Below, piece after piece: positions 17,532 through 27,766 of a stretch of DNA of 64,000 nucleotides. The notes beneath the pieces were generated by a model that made no database searches, was not told the DNA's origin, and saw only the letters and a program-made list of their open reading frames with translations. Where the stretch lies: contig NZ_SSSN01000001.1 of NCBI RefSeq assembly GCF_004801905.1, positions 16,132 through 80,131 on the forward strand, in the 5' to 3' direction. The position numbers and the translations under genes are program-made. Numbering within the stretch: position 1 is the first letter of the stretch; every line of letters begins with the position of its first letter. This DNA is from Orlajensenia flava (lineage in GTDB: Bacteria; Actinomycetota; Actinomycetes; Actinomycetales; Microbacteriaceae).

Positions 17532-18368
17532 GTGAGCGCGCTCGAGACCCGCACGGATGCGCAGGCCGCCATCGCCGCAGCCACTCGACCGCGACGCTGG
17601 GGGTTCTGGTACGTCGCCGAGCACCGGTTCCGGGTGATGCGCAGCTACACCGGGACGGTCGTCGTCGCAGGCATCGGCTCGCCCGTGCTCTACCTCTACG
17701 CGCTCGGCGTCGGCCTCGCCACCATCGTCGACGCCAGTGGAACCACCATCGGCGGCGTCAGCTACCTCGTCTTCGTCGCACCGGCACTGCTCGCGAGTGC
17801 GGGTATCACGGCGGCCACCGAGGAGTTCAGCTATCCCGTCTTCCTCGGCTACAAGTGGAACCCGACCTTCACCGGCATCCACTCCTCGCCCATCACGCCG
17901 CACCAGATCGTCGACGGCGTCATCGTCTCCGTCGTCGTGCGACTCACGGTCAACATGGTGCTGTTCTACCTGCTGATGCTCGTGTTCGGGGCGGTGCCGT
18001 CCGCGACGGGCTTCCTCGCGATCCTTGCCGGTCTACTCGGGGGTCTCGCCTTCGGCACGATGCTGATGAGCTACACCTCGACCTTGGAGGACGACACCGG
18101 GCAGATCGCGATGGTGATGCGGTTCATCGTGCTTCCGATGACGCTGTTCTCCGGCACGTTCTTCCCGCTCGCCCAGTTCCCGCTCTGGCTGCAGTGGATC
18201 GGATGGATCTCACCGCTCTGGCACAGCACCGAACTCGCACGAGTGGCGACCTATGGCTACGCGGAGCCGGTGTGGCTGACGGCGGTGCACGTGCTCGTGC
18301 TCGTCGGCCTGGCCGTGTTCGGCTGGGTGCTGTCGCGACGGATCGCCGTGCGGAGGCTGGAGAAGTGA
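17532..18368 (+). CDS. ABC-2 type transporter permease 1
   Basis: 278 residues from GTG 17532. Six hydrophobic segments are expected; the block RFIVLPMTLFSGTFFPLAQFP, cut here by its own helix boundary, is the diagnostic ABC-2 (DrrB/NodJ) pattern near helix 5. It forms the membrane channel with the ATPase at 16595 and, as a heterodimer, with the paralogous permease downstream, whose GTG overlaps this stop codon (GTGA at 18365-18368). Confidence 0.88.
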   Translation: MSALETRTDAQAAIAAATRPRRWGFWYVAEHRFRVMRSYTGTVVVAGIGSPVLYLYALGVGLATIVDASGTTIGGVSYLVFVAPALLASAGITAATEEFSYPVFLGYKWNPTFTGIHSSPITPHQIVDGVIVSVVVRLTVNMVLFYLLMLVFGAVPSATGFLAILAGLLGGLAFGTMLMSYTSTLEDDTGQIAMVMRFIVLPMTLFSGTFFPLAQFPLWLQWIGWISPLWHSTELARVATYGYAEPVWLTAVHVLVLVGLAVFGWVLSRRIAVRRLEK

Positions 18369-19198
18369 GCGCGCCCGTGCGGCAGGAGTCCCTGTCATCG
18401 GCGCCCGGCCGACGCGGCGTCGGCAGCCTCTACGCGGGCAACGCCCGCTCGGTCATGCTGCGCGGCTGGGAGGCCACACGCAGCACCAACTGGCTGGTGA
18501 TCCTCAGCGGACTGTTCGAGCCGGTGTTCTACTTGCTCGCCCTGGGGGTGGGGTTGGGCGCGCTGGTGGGACGGGTGACGACGACCACCGGCGAGCAGGT
18601 CTCGTACGCGGCGTTCATCGCCCCGGCGCTGCTGGCCGTGGCCGCGATGAACGGAGCCGTCTACGACTCGACCTGGAATGTGTTCTTCAAGATGCGATTC
18701 GCTCGGCTCTACGAGGGGATGCTCTCCACGTCGCTCGGTCCTCTCGATGTCGCGACCGGCGAGATCCTGCTCGCGCTCGCGCGCGGCGCTCTCTACGCCA
18801 TCGGGTTCCTCATCGTCATGCAGGTGCTGGGGCTCAACCTGTCATGGTGGGCGCTGCTCGCGCTCCCGGCGGTGCTGATGATCGCCTTCGGCTTCGCGAG
18901 CGTGGGCATGGCCGTGACGAGCTACATGAAGACCTTCCAGCAGATGGACTGGATCACGTTCCTCATGCTGCCGATGTTCTTGTTCTCGGCGACGTTCTAT
19001 CCACTCTCGGTCTACCCCGAATGGATCCAGCACGTCATCCAGGCCCTTCCGCTCTGGCACGGCGTCGAGATCGTGCGGGCGCTCACGACCGGCGCCGTAG
19101 ACGTGGGCATCCTCTGGCACGGGCTCTACTACGCCGTGATGATCGTGCTCGGCCTGGTGTTCACCACGCGGCGCTTGCGCGTGCTGTTCCTCGACTGA
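18365..19198 (+). CDS. ABC-2 type transporter permease 2
   Basis: 277 residues from GTG 18365. Paralogue of the preceding permease: similar layout, with the block FLMLPMFLFSATFYPLSVYP in the equivalent position, so the transporter is probably a heterodimer of two permeases on an ATPase dimer. The N-terminal soluble part carries the long TRSTNWLVILSGLFEPVFY lead-in. Translational coupling to the first permease is shown by the 4-nt overlap. The operon seems to end here, as the next gene has its own -10. Confidence 0.88.
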   Translation: MSAPVRQESLSSAPGRRGVGSLYAGNARSVMLRGWEATRSTNWLVILSGLFEPVFYLLALGVGLGALVGRVTTTTGEQVSYAAFIAPALLAVAAMNGAVYDSTWNVFFKMRFARLYEGMLSTSLGPLDVATGEILLALARGALYAIGFLIVMQVLGLNLSWWALLALPAVLMIAFGFASVGMAVTSYMKTFQQMDWITFLMLPMFLFSATFYPLSVYPEWIQHVIQALPLWHGVEIVRALTTGAVDVGILWHGLYYAVMIVLGLVFTTRRLRVLFLD

Positions 19199-19236
19199 AC
19201 CGGCGGATCAGCGGATGCCGCACGAGGGGCCGCCCC

Positions 19237-19242
19237 TATGCT
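19237..19242 (+). promoter_or_regulatory. -10 box of small membrane-protein gene (leaderless)
   Basis: TATGCT ends 6 nt before ATG 19249; there is no Shine-Dalgarno. It gives the gene its own promoter separate from the ABC-2 operon. Confidence 0.5.
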
Positions 19243-19248
19243 GGGGCC

Positions 19249-19740
19249 ATGAACACGCTCTTCAATGTTCTGCACGTCGTGACTGCCGTGTTCATCGTCG
19301 GCCCGCTGGCGATCCTGCCGATGACCGCGCTGCGTGCGCTGCGCACCGGGAGCGGCGCTCAGGTCTCCACGCTCGCCACGTCGACCGCCGTGTTCGGGCG
19401 GCTGTCGATCGTCGTGGTCATCTTGGGCTTCGCGGTGATGGGCACGAGCGACCCGAAGTACGGCACCTCGGTCACGACGCCGTGGGTGCTGTGGTCGCTC
19501 ATCCTGTGGCTGGCCGCCGCCGTGGTCAGTGAGGCCGTCGTTGTTCCGTCGATGAAGAAGGCCGCTCGGGCGCTGAGCGGGTCGCCGGACCTCACCGGCG
19601 CGGCCGGCGGAGCCGCGACGGCCGGCACTGCGTCGGTCGCGCAGGCGGCCACCGACTTCTACGGACGCATCGCGGCCGGCAGCGGGATCGTCTCGGTGCT
19701 GCTCGTCGCGGTGGTGGTGCTGATGGTCTGGAAGCCCTGA
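19249..19740 (+). CDS. Small membrane protein (DUF2269-like)
   Basis: 163 residues with about four hydrophobic segments: an N-terminal helix starting LFNVLHVVTAVFIVGPLAIL, two central helices, and a C-terminal helix ending VLMVWKP. A soluble Ala/Gly-rich stretch of about 45 residues sits between helices 3 and 4. The pattern matches DUF2269-type integral membrane proteins of unknown function, an inference from layout. It is convergent with ribH, with an 11-bp gap. Confidence 0.65.
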   Translation: MNTLFNVLHVVTAVFIVGPLAILPMTALRALRTGSGAQVSTLATSTAVFGRLSIVVVILGFAVMGTSDPKYGTSVTTPWVLWSLILWLAAAVVSEAVVVPSMKKAARALSGSPDLTGAAGGAATAGTASVAQAATDFYGRIAAGSGIVSVLLVAVVVLMVWKP

Positions 19741-19751
19741 GGCGTCAGGCC

Positions 19752-20222
19752 TCAGCCGCGCAGCGCCTTCAGCGCTCGGACCGTGGCGATGGCGGCGTCC
19801 GCCGCCTCCGCGCCCTTGTCCTCCTTCGAGCCCGGCAGTCCGGCCCGGTCGAGCCCCTGCTGCTCGTCCTCGAGGGTGAGGACACCGAAGCCGACAGGCT
19901 TGCCCGTGTCGAGAGCGACGCGGGTGAGGCCATCCGTCGCCGCGGACGAGACGTACTCGAAATGCGGGGTGCCGCCGCGGATGATCACTCCGAGGGCGAC
20001 AACCGCATCCGCTCCCGCCTCGAGGGCGGCCTTCGCGATGACGGGCAGCTCGAAGCTGCCGGGTGCCCGCACGATCCGGTACGACGCGCTGGCGGCCTCC
20101 AACGCCCGGACGGCGCCGGCGATGAGTCCGTCGGTGATCTCGGCGTGCCAGAAACCGGCGACGATCACGACGTCGAGGCCGGAACCGTCGGTGTCGAGGG
20201 TGGGGGAGCCTGCTCCGCTCAT
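19752..20222 (-). CDS. ribH: 6,7-Dimethyl-8-ribityllumazine synthase
   Basis: 156 residues. Hallmarks are FWHAEITDGLIAGA, the substrate-binding APGSFELPVIA, GVIIRGGTPHFEYV with its catalytic histidine region, and PVGFGVLTLE. It condenses 5-amino-6-ribitylaminouracil with dihydroxybutanone phosphate in the penultimate step of riboflavin synthesis, usually as a large icosahedral or decameric assembly. Last gene of the rib operon; its ATG overlaps the ribBA stop by 4 nt. Confidence 0.96.
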   Translation of the reverse strand: MSGAGSPTLDTDGSGLDVVIVAGFWHAEITDGLIAGAVRALEAASASYRIVRAPGSFELPVIAKAALEAGADAVVALGVIIRGGTPHFEYVSSAATDGLTRVALDTGKPVGFGVLTLEDEQQGLDRAGLPGSKEDKGAEAADAAIATVRALKALRG

Positions 20223-21517
20223 GATGCGTGTCCTTCCAGGAGCCGCTCGGCGGCCGAATCAGTGATCTGGTCCTCGCCACCACCGGGGATGAGGTGCCCC
20301 ATGCGGTCGCGCTTGGCCTCGAGGTAGCCCTCGTTGAATGCGCCGACGCCGACGATGAGCGGCACCCGCTCGGTTACCGTGACGCCGCGAGCCTCGAGCT
20401 GACGGACCTTCTCGGGATTGTTGGTCAGCAGTCGCACCGAGGCGATGCCCATCTCCTCCAGGATGGCCACCGCAGCGCCGTAGTCGCGCGCATCGGCGGG
20501 CAGTCCCAGCGCGAGGTTGGCGTCGAGCGTGTCGAAGCCGTCCTCCTGCAGGCGGTAGGCCCGGAGCTTGTTGATGAGGCCGATACCGCGACCCTCGTGA
20601 CCGCGGAGATAGATGACGACGCCGCCGTCGCGCTGGACGGTGTCGAGGGCGGCATCGAGCTGCGGACCGCACTCGCACTTGAGCGACCCGAAGGCCTCGC
20701 CGGTCAGGCACTCGGAGTGCACGCGCACGACCGCGCCGGGAGCCGACGGATCACCCGCGACGAGCGCGACGTGGTCGGCACCGGTCTGGCGGTCCCGATA
20801 GGCGCGCACGCGGAACGGGCCGTGCGTGGTGGGCACGGTGGTCTCCACCTCGAAGTCGACGCGAGACGTCTCGGGGATGGGCACGACGACGGGCACGTCG
20901 GTGTCGCAGTGCCACTCCTGCAGCCACGCGACGATGGCGGCGACCGTCGTGACCGGAAGGCCGTCGCGCTCGCCGAGCTCGAGGAGTCCGCGCAGGCGCA
21001 TCATCTCGCCGTCGTCCGCGACGAGCTCGCCGATGACGCCGACGGGGGAAAGTCCGGCGAGCTTGAGCAGGTCGACCGTCGCCTCGGTGTGTCCTCCGCG
21101 CTCCCGCACACCCCCGGCGACCGCGCGCAGCGGCAGCACGTGTCCGGGACGGATGAGGTCGCTCGGCTCGGAGGAGGGATCGGCAAGCACTCGTAGCGTG
21201 TGGGCGCGGTCGGCCGCGCTGATGCCGGTCGAGAGACGGTCGGCCGCGTCGACGGTGATCGTGTAGGCGGTTCGACGGTCGTCCTGGCTCTGCTGCGTCA
21301 TGAGCGGCAGTTCGAGCCGGTCGGCGATCTCGTCGGGCATCGGCGCGCAGAGGTAGCCCGAGGTGTTGCGCACCATCCAGGCGATCCACTGCTGGCTGGC
21401 GAACTCCGCCGCCATGACGGCGTCGCCCTCGTTCTCGCGCGCCTCGTCGTCCGCGACGATGACGGGCCGGCCGGCGCGCAGGGCGTCGAGGACCTCGGGA
21501 ATCGTGGCCAGGCTCAT
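20219..21517 (-). CDS. ribBA: Bifunctional 3,4-dihydroxy-2-butanone-4-phosphate synthase / GTP cyclohydrolase II
   Basis: 432 residues. The N-terminal DHBP synthase half (about 1-205) has DDEARENEGD, the acidic metal and substrate loop, and GHTEATVDL. The C-terminal GTP cyclohydrolase II half has the zinc cysteines in GEAFGSLKCECG and the catalytic RGHEGRGIGL. It supplies both precursors of the riboflavin pathway, from ribulose 5-phosphate and from GTP. ATG 21517 overlaps the ribE stop by 4 nt, so the operon is translationally coupled. Confidence 0.96.
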   Translation of the reverse strand: MSLATIPEVLDALRAGRPVIVADDEARENEGDAVMAAEFASQQWIAWMVRNTSGYLCAPMPDEIADRLELPLMTQQSQDDRRTAYTITVDAADRLSTGISAADRAHTLRVLADPSSEPSDLIRPGHVLPLRAVAGGVRERGGHTEATVDLLKLAGLSPVGVIGELVADDGEMMRLRGLLELGERDGLPVTTVAAIVAWLQEWHCDTDVPVVVPIPETSRVDFEVETTVPTTHGPFRVRAYRDRQTGADHVALVAGDPSAPGAVVRVHSECLTGEAFGSLKCECGPQLDAALDTVQRDGGVVIYLRGHEGRGIGLINKLRAYRLQEDGFDTLDANLALGLPADARDYGAAVAILEEMGIASVRLLTNNPEKVRQLEARGVTVTERVPLIVGVGAFNEGYLEAKRDRMGHLIPGGGEDQITDSAAERLLEGHAS

Positions 21518-22179
21518 CGGATGCTCCTCTCGAGCGGGTTCGAGTCGTCGACGAGCGACGACGGGATGCTGCTGTGCAGGCCGAGCGAGAGCATCCGCTC
21601 GACATGGCGGGCCAAGATGTCGGTCTCGATGTTGACCCGGTCGCCGACCACGCGCTCGCCGAGTGTCGTGGCGACGAGTGTCTCGGGGATGAGCGACACC
21701 TCGAACCAGCCATCGTCCAAGCCGCCGCCGACCGCGCTGACGGTGAGCGAGGTGCCGTCGATGGCGATCGAGCCCTTGTCGACGACGAGGGGAGCCAGCG
21801 CGGCGTCGAGGCTGAGGGTTACGACGCGCCACGCGTCGCCATCCGTCACCGAGAGCACCTGCGCGGTGCCGTCGATGTGCCCCTGCACGATGTGGCCGCC
21901 GAGCCGGTCGCCGACACGCGCGGCGCGCTCGAGGTTGACGGCGAGCCCCGCGTTGGCGCCGTCGAGGGTCGACATGGCCAGCGTCTGGGCCATCACGTCG
22001 GCGGTGAAGCTGGTCTCGGTCGACTCGACGACCGTGAGGCACACCCCGCTGACCGCGATGGAGTCGCCGTGGCGCACGCCGTCCACGACGGCTGGGCCGT
22101 TGACGGTGATGCGGGCCGAGTCGCCGACCCGGTCGACGCGATCGATGCGACCGATCTGCTCGATGATTCCGGTGAACAT
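21514..22179 (-). CDS. ribE: Riboflavin synthase alpha chain
   Basis: 221 residues with the two tandem lumazine-binding repeats: MFTGIIEQIGRI at the start and the second repeat beginning near GDRLGGHIVQGHIDGTAQ. The enzyme dismutates two lumazine molecules to riboflavin and the pyrimidine precursor. It starts 1 nt after the ribD stop and overlaps ribBA by 4 nt. Confidence 0.95.
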   Translation of the reverse strand: MFTGIIEQIGRIDRVDRVGDSARITVNGPAVVDGVRHGDSIAVSGVCLTVVESTETSFTADVMAQTLAMSTLDGANAGLAVNLERAARVGDRLGGHIVQGHIDGTAQVLSVTDGDAWRVVTLSLDAALAPLVVDKGSIAIDGTSLTVSAVGGGLDDGWFEVSLIPETLVATTLGERVVGDRVNIETDILARHVERMLSLGLHSSIPSSLVDDSNPLERSIR

Positions 22180-22180
22180 G

Positions 22181-23233
22181 TCACTGACCTTTCTCGGGGG
22201 CGGCGATGACCAACAGGTCGTCGCCGAGTCTGTGGATGCGCTCGATGCGCAGGCGCGGTGCAGCAGAGAGCGTCGCCACGCCGATGTCCTGCAGGGCGAG
22301 GCGCGGGCCGCCGATGAGGACCGGTGCGAGGTAGACGAGCACCTCGTCGACGAGGCCTGCCGCGATGAACGCGCTCGCGAGCGTCGGGCCTCCTTCGACG
22401 AAGAGGGAGCGGATGCCGCGATCGTGCAGTGCGCGGAGGTCGGCCGCGAGGTCGTCGCCGGTCACCTGGACGGGCTCGTGCTCGCCGCGGCGCAGGGCGG
22501 CGTCGGCGGGGACGGCCCGGTGCCCGAAGACGACCGGCACGGGCTGGTCGGCCAGCAGCGAACCGTCGGCGGCGCGTGCGGTGAGGGAGGGGTCGTCCGC
22601 CAGGACTGTTCCGGTGCCGACGGCGATCGCATCAGAGGCCGAACGGCGGGCGTGCACGTCGTGACGAGCCGGCGCACCGGTGATCCACTGACTGCTGCCG
22701 TCTGCGGCCGCGGCCCGGCCGTCGAGACTCGATGCCCACTTGACGGTGACGACGGGGCGTCCCAGGCGGGCGGTCGTCAGCCAGTCGCCGAGCAGATCCT
22801 CGACCTCGGACGCGAGCACGCCGCCGTCGACCTCGACACCGGCCTCGCGGAGGCGGGTCGCCCCGCCCGCTGCACGCGGGTTGGGGTCGCTGACGGCGTG
22901 CACCACGCGGGCGACGCCAGCCGCGATGAGCGCCTCCGAGCACGGGCCGGTGCGCCCGGTGTGATTGCACGGCTCCAGCGTCACCACGGCGGTCGCCCCC
23001 TCCGCCGCACCCGGGGCGAGTCGCGACAGGGCATCCGCCTCGGCGTGCGGTGTTCCCGCTCCGCGGTGCCAGCCCTCGGCGATCGTCGCGCCATCGGCGT
23101 CCAGGATGACGCAGCCGACCTGGGGGTTGATGCCCCTCGCAGGACCGCGCGCGGCCAGTCGGATGGCGTGCTGCATCGCGGCGACGATCACGTCTTCGCC
23201 CAACGGTGCGCTGCTCATCCCGGTCCGATCCAT
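22181..23233 (-). CDS. ribD: Bifunctional diaminohydroxyphosphoribosylaminopyrimidine deaminase / reductase
   Basis: 350 residues. The deaminase part has the zinc ligands in HAEADAL and TLEPCNHTGRTGPCSEALI; the reductase part has VKWASSLDGRAA and FVEGGPTLASAFI. It performs steps two and three of riboflavin synthesis. The start at 23233 is preferred because GGAG sits 6 nt before it; an in-frame ATG at 23218 is weaker and the open frame to 23308 runs into the riboswitch. First gene of ribD-ribE-ribBA-ribH, under the FMN riboswitch. Confidence 0.94.
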   Translation of the reverse strand: MDRTGMSSAPLGEDVIVAAMQHAIRLAARGPARGINPQVGCVILDADGATIAEGWHRGAGTPHAEADALSRLAPGAAEGATAVVTLEPCNHTGRTGPCSEALIAAGVARVVHAVSDPNPRAAGGATRLREAGVEVDGGVLASEVEDLLGDWLTTARLGRPVVTVKWASSLDGRAAAADGSSQWITGAPARHDVHARRSASDAIAVGTGTVLADDPSLTARAADGSLLADQPVPVVFGHRAVPADAALRRGEHEPVQVTGDDLAADLRALHDRGIRSLFVEGGPTLASAFIAAGLVDEVLVYLAPVLIGGPRLALQDIGVATLSAAPRLRIERIHRLGDDLLVIAAPEKGQ

Positions 23234-23269
23234 CTCAGACTCCGGGGCTTCACGGCATGGCCGACATCC

Positions 23270-23300
23270 GTCATCCGCGGTTCGGTGAACACCGGATGAC
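23270..23300 (-). promoter_or_regulatory. Hairpin in the rib leader, candidate expression platform
   Basis: On the minus strand an 8-bp stem GTCATCCG / CGGATGAC closes a 15-nt loop that itself contains GGTG/CACC. It begins 1 nt after the P1 helix of the FMN riboswitch and ends about 37 nt before the ribD ATG. There is no U-run, so control is more likely by Rho access or translation than by intrinsic termination; the mechanism is inferred. Confidence 0.5.
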
Positions 23301-23301
23301 G

Positions 23302-23417
23302 CGTGCATCCTCCCATCCGGACTTTAACCGTCGGTCCCGGAATTCCACCAGGTCAACCGCTTGCGCGGGTCGCGGACTGTCACCGCCGGTTCGGATTCTC
23401 ACCGACCCCGGAGCACG
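23302..23417 (-). promoter_or_regulatory. FMN riboswitch (RFN element)
   Basis: Read on the minus strand the segment carries the RFN consensus in order: CGTGCTCCGGGGTCGGTG, then GAATCCGAACCGGCGGT, GACAGTCCGCGACCCGC, GGTTGACCTGGTGGAATTCC, GGGACCGACGGTTAAAGTCC and GGATGGGAGGATGCACG. The outer helix P1 pairs CGTGC with GCACG. FMN binding is known to lower expression of downstream riboflavin genes; here those are ribD, ribE, ribBA and ribH. Confidence 0.97.
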
Positions 23418-23429
23418 TTTCTTGCTTCG

Positions 23430-23435
23430 ATGATA
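23430..23435 (-). promoter_or_regulatory. Candidate -10 of the rib operon
   Basis: TATCAT on the minus strand lies about 12 nt upstream of the riboswitch P1 helix, placing transcription start just before the aptamer. No convincing -35 is seen. Confidence 0.45.
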
Positions 23436-23545
23436 GTTCAACGCCGGGCGGGGCGGGCTATTCCCGTCACCGTACGACCTCCCGTCAGCCGACGGGCGCG
23501 ACGTGCAGACGCGGCCGTGCCGTGCGGACGCTCCCCGTCAGCGAC

Positions 23546-23595
23546 GTGACGAATATCGTCGGCAAGCCAGTCGACCCCCGACAGATTTCGTCAAC
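23546..23595. repeat. Second copy of the TGACGAATATCGTC inverted element
   Basis: Left arm around 23546-23560 contains TGACGAATATCGTC, exactly shared with the element at 53-105; the right arm (23580-23595, GACAGATTTCGTCAAC) is an imperfect complement. As in the first copy, a GGGAGG purine stretch follows. It fills most of the 224-bp gene-free gap between the rib promoter and the HAD gene (23436-23659), in which I see no gene. Confidence 0.45.
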
Positions 23596-23659
23596 TCCCG
23601 GGAGGAGGGGTGTTTTTGGCGCCAGCGGACCGAGGCGGAGGGGGTGTGCGACGCGAGTG

Positions 23660-24384
23660 TCATCTCAGGGCGGCGACGAGGTCATCGAGCGTGCGCAGTT
23701 CGATGATGTGGAGGGCGTCGGCTTCGGCGGCGTCGACCGCATCCGGCTTCTCGTCTCGTCGATTGAGCCACACCCCGGTGAGACCGGCGCGAGCGGCACC
23801 GATCGCGTCGGTCCTCAGGCGGTCGCCGACGTACGCGGCATCCGTCGCCTCCACCCCGAGCAGCTCGCAGGCGTGCAGGAAGATGCGCGGGTCGGGTTTG
23901 GCGACACCGAACGAGCCCGAAGCGACGACCACGTCGACCTGTTCCCACAGCCCGACCCCCTCGAGCTTGCGACGCTGGAAGTCCTCGTCGCCATTGGTGA
24001 TCACGCCGATGCGGACGCCTGCCTTCACGCTGCGCAGCCCGGCCAGGCAGCGGACGGCGTCATCGTGCAGGAGCCACGCGCTGCGGTAGTGCTCGAAGTA
24101 GTCCATGAACCACTGCGATGCCTGCTCCGCCGAGAGCGGGACCCCGTGCGCCGCCGCGAAGTCCGTCGCGCGAGCCCGGCGCTGGCCGTCGTAGTCGAGC
24201 TCTCCGGCCAGGTATCGGTGATAGTGGCGCTCCTCCAACGCGTGCCAGAGGGCTACAGCCGACGCGCGATCGCGCGGCTCGATTCCCACCGCGCGCATGT
24301 GCTCGACGATGCCCTGCGCTACGGCCTCCCGGTGGGCGAACAGCGTGTCGTCGAGGTCGAAGACGACGGCGTCCGGAAACGCCA

Positions 24385-24385
<1 letters not shown>
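23660..24385 (-). CDS. HAD-family hydrolase (YjjG/HAD-IA type)
   Basis: 241 residues. Motif I is VVFDLDDTL with the nucleophilic Asp; motif II is IGVITNGDE; motif III/IV is GVAKPDPRIF followed by YVGDRLRTDAIGA. The cap domain of about 80 residues after motif I marks subclass I. Such enzymes remove phosphate from small metabolites such as nucleotides; the substrate here is unknown. The ATG shares one base with the trpS stop (TGATG), so it is translationally coupled to trpS. Confidence 0.85.
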
Positions 24386-26272
<1,887 letters not shown>

Positions 26273-26279
26273 GGGTTAA

Positions 26280-26285
26280 ATCCTA
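26280..26285 (-). promoter_or_regulatory. xth -10 box (leaderless)
   Basis: TAGGAT on the minus strand ends 7 nt before ATG 26272, with no Shine-Dalgarno between. Confidence 0.5.
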
Positions 26286-26334
26286 GAGGGGAGCCGCCGA
26301 CGCGGTTCTTCGGAGCGAGGCAGTGCCGTGAGCG

Positions 26335-27543
26335 TCAGGATCGCGGAATCACGCGGGAGGCGTTCTCGAGTTCCGCGAGTTCCTCCTCGGCGGCCCGCAC
26401 GCGTCGTCGCACGGCGGCACGCCGCAGCCATCCGGCCGTCGCGAGCTCCGCGCGGGCATCGCGCAGCTCGACACGAACGGCGACCAGGAGCGCGCGCTGC
26501 TCCTCCTGCTGGCGTTCGCGTTCGAGCTGCTGCGGAGTGACCCGCCGCAGCGACACGTTCCGGTCGCTCGCCGCCGTGAACACCCAGGCCGCTGCGACCA
26601 GCGTCACGAGTGCGCTCAGTCGGAACCACAGCAGCAGACCGATGAAGACGGCGAAAGTCGCCAGCAGGGGATTCTTGGTGGCACTGCCGACGAGGTAGCT
26701 GCCGCCCAGCTGGATGACCAGCAACGCGCCGGCTCCGAGCAGGGATCCGCCCCACAACCGGCGCCACGGCACCGCGGCGCCGGACAGGAACCGGAACATC
26801 GTGATGAGCACCACGAGGTCGATCGCGTAGACGACGGCGAGGCCGATGGCGCCGACCGTCAATGTCGACCACACGGTCGTGTCGAGTCCGAACAGTCCGA
26901 GCACCCACTTCAGGGCCGTCGTGCTCGCCAGCGCGACGGCGGCCCCGACGAGGAGGATGCCCCCGAAGGTCAGCGAGACCACGAAGTCACGTGCCTTCAG
27001 CAGCACGTAGTTGCGGGTGTCCTTCGGCAGCCCGAACATGCTGCGTACGGCCATGCGCGAGTAGGTCATCCATCCGATGGCCGTCCAGATGAAGCCGCCG
27101 AGCGCGATGGCGCCCGTCCAGCCCAGCAACGAGGCCGATGAGTCCGCGATCTGCATCACGGCCTCCCGAGAGACCACGCCCGGGTCGCCGATGAAGTCGG
27201 GAACTACGTTGTTGATGGCATCGATGATGGTCTGCACGGCAGACGGGCTTCCGGCCAGCAGCAGGCCAGCGATCGCGAAGACGATGTAGATGGCCGCGAA
27301 GATCGCGAACAGCGCCTGATAGGCGATGCCCGCAGACAGCAGGAAGCCGTTGCGGGCGAGGAAACGCCGCCAGACCCTGACGGGGAAGAGCGCCATCGTC
27401 CTCTGCGTGATGTCGGTGACCGCGCGAACCGGCTCCTCGAAGCGCTCGCTCAGCGCGTCGACGCGCTCGCGGACACGTTCCCGCGCCCCGATGGCGCCCG
27501 CGTCAGCGGCATGCTGCAGCGGGTCGCGCGCGTCGGTACTCAC
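26335..27543 (-). CDS. YihY/BrkB-family inner membrane protein
   Basis: 402 residues with about six membrane helices in the middle (AGIAYQALFAIFAAIYIVFA, then further segments to WVFTA near 325) and charged N- and C-terminal tails; the last 70 residues are a probable coiled coil (ERERQQEEQRALL, RAAEEELAELENA). The YihY/BrkB domain is recognised from the ARNGFLLSAGIAYQA and GGFIWTAIGWM regions. Function is not established for the family; an RNase BN assignment was withdrawn for this family. GTG start 27543 has TACGCT ending 6 nt before it. Confidence 0.85.
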   Translation of the reverse strand: MSTDARDPLQHAADAGAIGARERVRERVDALSERFEEPVRAVTDITQRTMALFPVRVWRRFLARNGFLLSAGIAYQALFAIFAAIYIVFAIAGLLLAGSPSAVQTIIDAINNVVPDFIGDPGVVSREAVMQIADSSASLLGWTGAIALGGFIWTAIGWMTYSRMAVRSMFGLPKDTRNYVLLKARDFVVSLTFGGILLVGAAVALASTTALKWVLGLFGLDTTVWSTLTVGAIGLAVVYAIDLVVLITMFRFLSGAAVPWRRLWGGSLLGAGALLVIQLGGSYLVGSATKNPLLATFAVFIGLLLWFRLSALVTLVAAAWVFTAASDRNVSLRRVTPQQLERERQQEEQRALLVAVRVELRDARAELATAGWLRRAAVRRRVRAAEEELAELENASRVIPRS

Positions 27544-27549
27544 GCTGCC

Positions 27550-27555
27550 AGCGTA
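27550..27555 (-). promoter_or_regulatory. brkB-like gene -10 box (leaderless)
   Basis: TACGCT on the minus strand ends 6 nt before the GTG at 27543. Confidence 0.5.
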
Positions 27556-27598
27556 CCGACAGCGCTCGTCGGTCCACGCGCGACAGCCGGACGTGAAC

Positions 27599-27752
27599 GC
27601 CGCTCTGACAACTCAACCGTCGGGCACTAGATGTCGCTGGCGAGGGGGCGCACGACATCTGCTGCCCAACGGATGCACATGCCGCTCTGACGAGTCAACG
27701 GTGGGGCACCGAGCGCGAGGGCGCCGCCCGACATCCACTGCCCATCGGATGC
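27599..27752. repeat. Two-copy ~80-bp direct repeat, non-coding
   Basis: Copy one (about 27599-27676) and copy two (about 27681-27752) both begin GCCGCTCTGAC, continue with CAAC, CGGGCAC / GGGGCAC, CGACAT and end GCCCAACGGATGC or GCCCATCGGATGC. The gap between the BrkB gene and sdhB (27544-27766) holds nothing else recognisable. Likely an intergenic dispersed repeat of this lineage; it may contain the end of the sdh transcript. Confidence 0.55.
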
Positions 27753-27766
27753 GGACGACGGGCGGG

